A stretch of 64,000 bases of DNA from Aurantimonas sp. Leaf443 (GTDB taxonomy: Bacteria > Pseudomonadota > Alphaproteobacteria > Rhizobiales > Rhizobiaceae), in NCBI RefSeq assembly GCF_001425575.1, contig NZ_LMRD01000008.1, forward strand, positions 17,170-81,169. The letters run 5' to 3'. How positions within the stretch are numbered: the stretch's first letter is position 1; every line of letters begins with the position of its first letter. Below are positions 58,227 to 64,000 of this stretch, one piece after another. Under the pieces are notes generated by a model, which was not told the origin of the DNA, did no database searches, and was given only the letters and a program-made list of their open reading frames with translations. A program made the position numbers and the translations under genes.

Positions 58227-58731
58227 CCCCGTCGGTCAGCGCCTGCCGGGTCGCGCCCTTCATCTTGCGCAGGAGCCCGAGCATCTGGCGCGTCTCGGCG
58301 GGGTCGAGCCCCGCCGTCAGCGAGCGGATCCATCCCTCGTGCGACCGCGCCATCTTGGCGAAGGCGGCACGGCCGAACGGGGTCATGTGGATGAAGCTCT
58401 CGCGTCGATCCTCGGGGTTCTGCTCGCGCCGGATCAAACCGTCGTCGACGAGCCGCTTGATGACGGCGGTGATGTTGCCCGGAGAGACCATGAGACGCTG
58501 GGAGAGCTCTCCGAGGTTCAGCCCGTCGGGTGCGCGCTCGATCTGGGAGAGGATGTCGAAGCGGGGAAAGGTCGTGTCGAACTCGGAGAGGAGCCGGCGG
58601 CGCACCTCGTTCTCGATCAGGCGCGACACGCTGTAGAGCCGAAGCCAGAGGCGGAGCTGGTCGTGCTCGTCGCCCACGGCATCGGCGATCTTGGTCTCCG
58701 CATCGATCCAGACCTTTGGCGCGTCACTCAT
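58207..58731 (-). CDS. MarR-family regulator of the aromatic cluster
   Basis: A 174-residue MarR protein. The winged helix is LGELSQRLMVSPGNITAVIKRLVDDGLI with the wing RREQNPEDRRESFIHMTPFG (split here as two adjacent blocks). It sits between the monooxygenase operon and the cupin operon and is divergent from the latter. Because a similar 17-bp site lies at both promoters, I infer it represses both operons until an aromatic acid or CoA ester is present. I start at ATG 58731; a longer frame to 58818 adds non-family residues. Confidence 0.92.
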   Translation of the reverse strand: MSDAPKVWIDAETKIADAVGDEHDQLRLWLRLYSVSRLIENEVRRRLLSEFDTTFPRFDILSQIERAPDGLNLGELSQRLMVSPGNITAVIKRLVDDGLIRREQNPEDRRESFIHMTPFGRAAFAKMARSHEGWIRSLTAGLDPAETRQMLGLLRKMKGATRQALTDGVSSDRE

Positions 58732-58806
58732 TTCGCCCAGCGCTCTCCCTGCCTTCGCCTTCGCTATGCCAGTCGCCACGGGCCCTGCCAAGCCGGCCCG
58801 CCGCCA

Positions 58807-58823
58807 ATTACTTGACATCTAAA
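58807..58823 (+). promoter_or_regulatory. Putative MarR operator (site 2)
   Basis: ATTACTTGACATCTAAA lies midway between the marR and cupin starts, in the only A/T-rich stretch there. It matches site 1 (54246-54262) at 13 of 17 positions. On the minus strand TTGCGA and AGTAAT, 17 bases apart, overlap it and could be the marR promoter. Confidence 0.45.
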
Positions 58824-58883
58824 CTAATATCGCAAAGCCTTTCCACTCGAAGCGGCCCGAGCGCCGCGCCCCGGAGGATCCCC

Positions 58884-59315
58884 ATGACGGCATCGCTCAA
58901 GCCCATCGTCACCCGCAAGGACCAGGAACATGCCGGCACCGGCCAGTCCGGCGGCGCGAGGCGCATTTCCGGCGTCAGCCCGCAGCACACGCCCGCCACC
59001 AGGATCTGGTTCGGCAAGGTCTCGAACGAGCCGGGCTACCGCTCGCTGCCCCACCACCACGGCGAGGCCGAGACCGGCGGCTACGTGCTGAAGGGAAAGG
59101 GCCGCATCTACTGGGGGGAACGGTACGAGGAGTTCATCGACATGGCGGAGGGCGACTTCGTCTTCGTGCCCCCGTTCATGCCGCATGTCGAGGTGAATAT
59201 GTCGACGACGGAAGAGCTGGTCTGGATGACCTGTCGCACGCCCGACAACGTCGTCGTGAACCTCGACGACGTGCCGGACGAGATCCTCGTCGGCTACGTC
59301 GCCCCGGCGCGCTGA
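58884..59315 (+). CDS. Small cupin-domain protein
   Basis: A 143-residue single-domain cupin. LPHHHGEAETGGYVLKG supplies the HxHx(n)E metal motif and FVPPFMPHVE the second-motif His. At this size it is far smaller than gentisate dioxygenase (about 350 residues, two cupin domains), so I do not call it that. It may be an isomerase, decarboxylase or small dioxygenase. It is the first gene of a cupin-FAH-SDR-MFS operon and has GGAGG upstream. Confidence 0.88.
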   Translation: MTASLKPIVTRKDQEHAGTGQSGGARRISGVSPQHTPATRIWFGKVSNEPGYRSLPHHHGEAETGGYVLKGKGRIYWGERYEEFIDMAEGDFVFVPPFMPHVEVNMSTTEELVWMTCRTPDNVVVNLDDVPDEILVGYVAPAR

Positions 59316-59332
59316 CGGGGAGGCCCTTTTCC

Positions 59333-60193
59333 ATGAAACTCCTTCGCTTCGGCGAGCCGGGCGCCGAGCGCCCCGGCCTCATCGACCGGGACGGCGCGAT
59401 CCGCGACCTCTTCCCGATCCTGCCCGAGATCGACGGGGCGGCCCTGTCGCCCGCCTCGCTCGCAGCGCTCGCCGCGCTCGATCCCGGCCGCCTGCCGCTC
59501 GCCCCCGCGGGCGCGCGGATCGGCCCCTGCGTGGCCCGTCCCGGCAAGTTCATCTGCATCGGCCTCAACTACGCGGACCACGCGCGCGAGACCGGCAAGG
59601 AGCCGCCGCCCGAGCCCATCGTCTTCATGAAGGCGACGAGCGCGCTCTCGGGCCCCTACGACGATGTCGAGATCCCGCGCGGCTCCACCAAGACCGACTG
59701 GGAGGTCGAGCTCGGCGTCGTGATCGGCGCGCCGGCCAAATACGTCGCGGAGGAGGGCGCGCTGGATCACGTCGCCGGCTACTGCCTCGTCAACGACGTG
59801 TCCGAGCGCGCCTTCCAGTCCGAGCGCGGCGGCCAGTGGACCAAGGGCAAGAGCCACGACACGTTCGGCCCCGTCGGCCCCTGGCTGGTGACGCGGGACG
59901 AGGTGCCCGACCCGCAGGACCTCGACCTCTGGCTGGAGGTCGACGGGCTGCGCCGCCAGACCGGCAACACGCGGACCATGATCTTCGGCGTCGCCCGTCT
60001 CGTCTCCTACCTGTCGCAGTTCATGACGCTGGAGCCCGGCGACATCATCGCCACCGGCACGCCGCCGGGCGTCGGGCTGGGCCTCAAGCCTCCGGTCTTC
60101 CTCTCCGAAGGCCAGGAGATGCGCCTCGCAATCCAGGGCCTCGGCGAGCAGCGCCAGCGCACGGTGGCCGCGCGCGATCGGAGGCCCGCGTGA
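59333..60193 (+). CDS. Fumarylacetoacetate-hydrolase-family protein
   Basis: A 286-residue FAH-fold enzyme. The N-terminal small domain (to about 60) is followed by GKFICIGLNYADHARETG, the metal ligands in DWEVELGVVIG (Glu-x-Glu) and LVNDVSER (Asp), and TGTPPGVGLGLKPP. Close families are fumarylpyruvate hydrolase, acylpyruvase and 2,4-diketo-3-deoxy-sugar-acid hydrolase. With an aromatic cluster next door, hydrolysis of a ring-cleavage product is plausible. It starts 17 bases after the cupin. Confidence 0.92.
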   Translation: MKLLRFGEPGAERPGLIDRDGAIRDLFPILPEIDGAALSPASLAALAALDPGRLPLAPAGARIGPCVARPGKFICIGLNYADHARETGKEPPPEPIVFMKATSALSGPYDDVEIPRGSTKTDWEVELGVVIGAPAKYVAEEGALDHVAGYCLVNDVSERAFQSERGGQWTKGKSHDTFGPVGPWLVTRDEVPDPQDLDLWLEVDGLRRQTGNTRTMIFGVARLVSYLSQFMTLEPGDIIATGTPPGVGLGLKPPVFLSEGQEMRLAIQGLGEQRQRTVAARDRRPA

Positions 60194-60966
60194 GCGGGCG
60201 CGTTTGCGGGCGTGTCGCCATCGTCACCGGTGGCGGGCGCGGCCAGGGCGCGGCGGAAGCCGCGCTCCTCGCCCGCGAAGGCGCGAGCGTCCTCATCGGC
60301 GACGTGCTCGCCCAGGACGGCGAGGCCCATGCGGCGACGCTGCGGGCCGAAGGGCTCGACGTGCGCTTCCAGCCCCTCGACGTGACCGATCCCGAGCACT
60401 GGGCGCAAGCCGTGGAGACGTGCCGCGCCTGGAAGGGCCGGCTGGACATCCTCGTCAACAATGCCGGCATCATCAACCGCACCACCGTCTCCTCGACCGG
60501 GCTCGCGGCCTTCCGGCGGGTTCTCGACGTGAACCTGACGGGCGCCTTCCTCGGCATCCAGGCGGTCGTGCCGCTGATGGCGCAGGGCGGCGGCTCGATC
60601 GTCAACATAGCGTCGAACAGCGGCTTTTCCGGCCATTACGACCCCGCCTACACCGCCTCCAAATGGGGCTTGCGCGGATTGACGCGATCGGCGGCCCTCG
60701 AGTTCGCGCGAGCGGGCATCCGCGTCAACGCCGTCTGTCCCGGCCTCGTCGTCACCGAGCTGAACAAGGACAGCCCGCATCTCCAGCCGATGATCGAGAT
60801 GACGCCGATGCGCCGCTCCGGCGCCCCGCAGGAGATCGCGGACCTCGTGCTCTTCCTCGCCTCCGACGCCTCCGGCTTCATCACCGGCGAGGACATCGTG
60901 ATCGACGGCGGCTTCACCGCCGGCGCCGCCTACCGCCGCGTCGCGCAGGAGACCGGCATCTTCTGA
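60190..60966 (+). CDS. SDR-family oxidoreductase
   Basis: A 258-residue classical SDR: TGGGRGQG cofactor loop, ILVNNAGIINR, SNSGFSG serine region and YTASK. The C-terminal GEDIVIDGGFTAG is typical. A FAH-SDR pair also occurs in 2,4-diketo-3-deoxy-sugar-acid (L-fucose/L-rhamnose) routes, so a sugar-acid role cannot be excluded. GTG 60190 overlaps the FAH stop (GTGA). Confidence 0.92.
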   Translation: MSGRVCGRVAIVTGGGRGQGAAEAALLAREGASVLIGDVLAQDGEAHAATLRAEGLDVRFQPLDVTDPEHWAQAVETCRAWKGRLDILVNNAGIINRTTVSSTGLAAFRRVLDVNLTGAFLGIQAVVPLMAQGGGSIVNIASNSGFSGHYDPAYTASKWGLRGLTRSAALEFARAGIRVNAVCPGLVVTELNKDSPHLQPMIEMTPMRRSGAPQEIADLVLFLASDASGFITGEDIVIDGGFTAGAAYRRVAQETGIF

Positions 60967-61035
60967 ACAGGAGCGCGGGACCGGGCGACGACGCCCCTCC
61001 CCGCTCGTCCTCTTTTTCCTCCCGGAGACACGCGC

Positions 61036-62373
61036 ATGGCCATCCCGCTTCCCGCCGCCGCCGACCCCCTGACGGCCGCCTGGCCCGAGGGCGCGCGGCG
61101 CACGACGCGCCTCGTGCTGCTTCTGTGCTGGCTCGCCATCCTGACGGAAGGCTACGATGTCGGCGTCCTCGGCGCCGTCCTGCCCGCGCTGGCGACCGAG
61201 GCCGGCTGGAACCTCACCCCCATCGGGCTCGGCGCCCTCGGCAGCTACACCGTCGTCGGCATGCTGATCGGCGGCCTCCTCGTGGGGACGTTGAGCGACC
61301 TTTACGGACGCAAGCCGCTCTTCGTCGCCTGCCTCTCCCTCTTCACGCTGTGCATGGCGGCCACGGCCATGGCGCCCAGTCCCTTCGTGTTCGGCCTCTT
61401 CCGACTCGTGGCGGGGCTGGGTCTGGGCGGCATCATCCCGATCGCCGCCGCGCTGACGGTGGAATACTCGCCTGCGCATCGGCGCAGCCTCAACTACGGG
61501 CTGATGTATTCCGGCTATTCGCTGGGCATCCTCACCGCCGCCGTCGTCGGTCGCTGGCTGCTGCCCGAGCATGGCTGGCGTCCCGTCGTCCTCGTCGGGG
61601 CGCTGCCGATCCTGATCGTGCCCCTCATGCTCTGGCTGCTTCCCGAATCCCTCGAGTTCCTCGTCGAGAAGGGTCGGACGGCCAAGGCGTCCCGTCTTGC
61701 CGCACGGCTCGGCCTGCCGGTGCCCGCGCCGCGCGCGAAGGTCGGCGAGCCGATCGGCTGGCGCGCGATCCTCGGCGAAATCTTCGCCTCGCAGAACGCC
61801 CGGGCCACGATCGCCTTCTGGACGGCGCTCTTCATGGGTCTCCTCCTGGTCTACGGGCTCGGCCAGTGGCTGCCGCAGATCATGCGGCGCAGCGGCTACG
61901 ACCTGGGGGACAGTCTCCTGTTCCTCGCCGTCTTCTCCTTCACCTCGGCCATCGGCGGCATCCTGCTCGGCCGCCTGGCCGATCGCTTCGGGGTGCGCCG
62001 GACGGTGGTCCTCACCTATCTCGTCGGCGCTGCCGGCATCGCCGCCCTCTCGCTCCAGGGCTCGATCTGGATGAACTACGCCTTCGTCGCGGTCGCCGGT
62101 TTCGGCAGCGTGTCGAGTTCGTTGATCCTGACGGGCTATCTCGCCCAGTATCTCAGCCCGCGGGTGCGGGCCGGCGGCACGGGCTGGGCCCTGTCCTTCG
62201 CCCGTATCGGCGCCTTCTGCGGACCGCTTCTGGGCGGCTACGTCGCCGCCCTCGGCGTCGACCCCGCCTGGAACTTCTACGCCTTCGCGCTGGTCGGCCT
62301 CATCGCGGCCCTCGCGACGGCGGCCATTCCCGGCAGGCGCGGCGCGGCGGCCCGCGATGGGCGCCGGACCTGA
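61036..62373 (+). CDS. MFS aromatic-acid:H+ symporter (AAHS-like)
   Basis: A 445-residue 12-helix transporter of the AAHS branch (PcaK/BenK-like). LTEGYDVGVLGAVLPAL has the conserved Asp of helix 1 (usually DGYD), motif A is GTLSDLYGRKPLF, and the second-half equivalent is GRLADRFGVRRT. It should import an aromatic acid for the adjacent cluster. It follows the SDR by 69 bases on the same strand and probably ends the operon. Confidence 0.92.
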   Translation: MAIPLPAAADPLTAAWPEGARRTTRLVLLLCWLAILTEGYDVGVLGAVLPALATEAGWNLTPIGLGALGSYTVVGMLIGGLLVGTLSDLYGRKPLFVACLSLFTLCMAATAMAPSPFVFGLFRLVAGLGLGGIIPIAAALTVEYSPAHRRSLNYGLMYSGYSLGILTAAVVGRWLLPEHGWRPVVLVGALPILIVPLMLWLLPESLEFLVEKGRTAKASRLAARLGLPVPAPRAKVGEPIGWRAILGEIFASQNARATIAFWTALFMGLLLVYGLGQWLPQIMRRSGYDLGDSLLFLAVFSFTSAIGGILLGRLADRFGVRRTVVLTYLVGAAGIAALSLQGSIWMNYAFVAVAGFGSVSSSLILTGYLAQYLSPRVRAGGTGWALSFARIGAFCGPLLGGYVAALGVDPAWNFYAFALVGLIAALATAAIPGRRGAAARDGRRT

Positions 62374-62591
62374 GCGGACGGCGTCGCACGGCCGGTTCGC
62401 TCCGGCGCCGTCTCGTGCCTCGCCCGGCGACGCCGGGGCATGGCGGGCGGCCCGGCCCGGCGCGCCGAACCGGCTTCCACCGGGCGCGTTCGGCACGGTG
62501 GCCGAGCAGGCGCATCAGGCGGGCGCCGGCACCGGCCGCGATCGGGACGGAGACGATCGGCGCGATCGCTCCGACCCGGTCGAGCGGCGCC

Positions 62592-63317
62592 CTACCACGG
62601 CAGTTCGCCCGCATCGTTCGCGAAGGAGCCGGTGGGCCCGTCCTCGCCGAGCGTCGCCATCGCGACGGCGATCACCGCGGCCTCGTCCGGCATGCGCGTG
62701 CTGGCGAAGTTCGTCGACTCGGTCGCGGTATAGCCGGGACAGACCGCATTGACCTTGATGCCGAACCGGGCGAGCGAGCGGGCATAGCTCACCGTCAGCG
62801 CGTTCACCGCCGCCTTGGACGCCGCATAGGTGGGCAGCTCGAATGTCGCGAACTGCCAGTTCGGGTCCGACCGGAGGGCGAAGGACGCCAGTTCCGAGGA
62901 GATGTTCACGATGCGGCCCCGGGCGGAGCGTTGAAGAAGAGGCCGCATGGCCTCGGTCAGGCGGACGGTTCCCGCGACGTTCACGTCGAGCGTGCGGACC
63001 AGCCGCTCGGTCACGGACAGGGTCTCCACGAAGTCGAGACCGATGCCGGCATTGTTGATCAGGACGTCGAGGCGGCCGTCGTCCTTTCCGATCGTCGCGG
63101 CGAGCGAGGCGACGCTCGCCTCGTCGGTCGTGTCGAGCTGGACCGGCCGCAGGTCGAGGCCCTTGTCGCGCAGGGCGCGGGCGGCGGCCTCGCCCTTCGC
63201 AAGGTCCCGGCATCCCAGGAGCACCGTCATGCCCCGCCGGGCAAGGCCCTCCGCGATCGCATATCCGATCCCGCGGTTGGCCCCACTGACAAGGGCGATC
63301 GTCTTCGTCGTTTCCAT
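62592..63317 (-). CDS. SDR-family oxidoreductase under likely SoxR control
   Basis: A 241-residue SDR with SGANRGIGYAIAEGLARRG, VLINNAGIGLDF, Ser in NISSELASF and YAASK, resembling carbonyl-reductase-like members. It faces soxR across a SoxR palindrome, and its promoter has the 19-base spacer typical of SoxR-activated genes. A role in reducing reactive carbonyls or redox-cycling quinones is my inference. ATG 63317 is chosen by homology; an ATG at 63413 would add 32 unmatched residues. Confidence 0.9.
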   Translation of the reverse strand: METTKTIALVSGANRGIGYAIAEGLARRGMTVLLGCRDLAKGEAAARALRDKGLDLRPVQLDTTDEASVASLAATIGKDDGRLDVLINNAGIGLDFVETLSVTERLVRTLDVNVAGTVRLTEAMRPLLQRSARGRIVNISSELASFALRSDPNWQFATFELPTYAASKAAVNALTVSYARSLARFGIKVNAVCPGYTATESTNFASTRMPDEAAVIAVAMATLGEDGPTGSFANDAGELPW

Positions 63318-63429
63318 CTGCGTCGGGCGCCATGTCCGTTCGAAGACGCGCTCGTCGCGGCGAGACGTCGGCTTCGGGAAACCCCGGCTCGGCCGAGACC
63401 GGGGGGCTTGCATCGGCAGGCCGACACCG

Positions 63430-63460
63430 CTTAGACAACCTCAACCTTGGTTGAGGTCAA
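63430..63460 (-). promoter_or_regulatory. SoxR-type promoter of the SDR gene
   Basis: On the minus strand -35 TTGACC (63460-63455) and -10 TCTAAG (63435-63430) are separated by 19 bases, with the SoxR palindrome between them. An overlong 19-bp spacer is the hallmark of MerR-family activated promoters. Confidence 0.75.
63439..63456. promoter_or_regulatory. SoxR operator
   Basis: CCTCAACCTTGGTTGAGG is an 18-bp inverted repeat with perfect 8-bp arms, nearly identical to the known SoxR site of soxS (CCTCAAGTTAACTTGAGG). It lies 15 bases before the soxR start and in the divergent SDR promoter. Confidence 0.9.
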
Positions 63461-63470
63461 GAGGGGTTCG

Positions 63471-63947
63471 ATGACGATCGCCGTGGCACAGGTCGCGCCC
63501 GTTCTGTCCGTCGGCGAGGTCGCGCGGCGCAGCGGGATTCCCGTCTCGACGCTGCATTTCTACGAGGCCAAGGGCCTCGTGCGCGCGATGCGGAGCACGG
63601 GCAACCAGCGTCGCTTCTCGCGGGACGTTTTGAGGCGCATCGCCATCATCCGCGTCGCCCAAAAGCTCGGGTTCCCGCTCGGCGAGATCGCCGCGCTTCT
63701 CAGCTCCGTTCCCCCCGGAACGACCCCGACGGCCGCCGAGGTCCGCGCGATGGCCGCGCAGTGGCGCGGGGCCATCCAGGCGCGCATCGACGGCCTCACC
63801 GCCCTGCGCGACCATCTCGATCGATGCATCGGCTGCGGATGCCTGTCGCAGACGGACTGTCCGCTGCGCAATCCGGGGGACGCGTTGGGCGACAGGGCCG
63901 CCGGCCCCGTTCTCCTGGCGCCCGCCCTGGAAGGGGTCGATCCGTAG
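63471..63947 (+). CDS. soxR: Redox-sensitive MerR-type activator SoxR
   Basis: A 158-residue MerR-family protein. The HTH is SVGEVARRSGIPVSTLHFYEAKGLV and STGNQRRFSRDVLRRIAII-type (two adjacent blocks). The 2Fe-2S motif is complete: CIGCGCLSQTDCPLRNP. In most bacteria without SoxS, SoxR directly activates genes for handling redox-cycling compounds; here the divergent SDR is the evident target. ATG 63471 has GAGGGG upstream. The last bases of the window, after a run of ten C, hold nothing identifiable. Confidence 0.97.
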   Translation: MTIAVAQVAPVLSVGEVARRSGIPVSTLHFYEAKGLVRAMRSTGNQRRFSRDVLRRIAIIRVAQKLGFPLGEIAALLSSVPPGTTPTAAEVRAMAAQWRGAIQARIDGLTALRDHLDRCIGCGCLSQTDCPLRNPGDALGDRAAGPVLLAPALEGVDP

Positions 63948-64000
63948 GACGGCGGCCGCGGCCATCGCCCCCCCCCCCGCGCCTTGCAGGCCCCTCGCGG

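Noticed and set aside
58884..59315. Gentisate 1,2-dioxygenase
   Set aside because: The cupin is a single 143-residue domain, whereas gentisate dioxygenases have two cupin domains and over 300 residues.
60204..63434. 1076-codon plus-strand open frame at the right end
   Set aside because: It shadows the SDR and MFS genes in another frame and the SDR gene on the opposite strand; it has no domain and no ribosome site.
63968..63977. Run of ten C as a phase-variable tract
   Set aside because: It follows the soxR stop, is in no visible promoter or coding frame, and lies at the window end, so no role can be supported.

Overview
This 64-kb window is very GC-rich chromosomal DNA (roughly 70% G+C by eye), with dense ATGA/GTGA start-stop overlaps and Tat-type signal peptides. 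The housekeeping genes look alphaproteobacterial, most likely Hyphomicrobiales (rhizobial order); I cannot name the genus.

Housekeeping part (1-20.8 kb): a partial FAH-family gene, then guaA, tspO and rsmB on the minus strand, and guaB further along on the same strand. Between rsmB and guaB lie a PIN/Phd toxin-antitoxin pair, a divergent catalase/oxyR peroxide module, an unusual adenylate cyclase (haem-type membrane anchor + 2Fe-2S ferredoxin + cyclase) and a glutathione transferase. Next come a Tat-exported metallo-beta-lactamase-fold hydrolase, two MFS transporters, an AraC regulator, rlmE and a Ppx/GppA phosphatase with a very long basic low-complexity N-terminus. A tRNA-Gln(CUG) closes this part.

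Scar (20.9-21.7 kb): immediately after the tRNA are an integrase N-terminus, an IS3-type OrfA fragment and an IS30-type fragment on the opposite strand. This is what a decayed tRNA-targeted integration site looks like.

Accessory catabolic part 1 (21.7-35.6 kb): fourteen tightly coupled minus-strand genes. They encode two paralogous binding proteins, one ABC ATPase, two permeases, two SIS proteins, two PfkB kinases, a BtpA/SgcQ protein, two PuuE-like cyclic-amide hydrolases, a hydantoin-racemase-like protein lacking both usual cysteines, and a metal-dependent amidohydrolase/deaminase. I infer uptake and breakdown of a glycosylated nitrogenous ring compound, possibly two related ones. The substrate is unknown, and this is the best candidate for an undescribed system.

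Accessory part 2 (36.3-45.1 kb): a sugar-acid type operon with an SDR, a split transketolase, a TRAP transporter and an LtnD-like dehydrogenase, facing a LysR regulator and a TIM-barrel isomerase-like gene.

Aromatic part (45.3-62.4 kb): a styrene-monooxygenase-like gene and an AraC regulator collide tail to tail and both look truncated. Then come indolepyruvate oxidoreductase (iorAB), a MarR regulator, a phytoene-desaturase-like oxidoreductase and a kynurenine-formamidase-like cyclase. Divergently, there is a bifunctional anthraniloyl-CoA/salicylyl-CoA monooxygenase-oxidoreductase with SDR, thioesterase and Rid-family genes, a second MarR, and a cupin-FAH-SDR-MFS operon. The last two promoters share a 17-bp motif that could be the operator of that second MarR. 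The window ends with soxR facing an SDR gene across a textbook SoxR palindrome.
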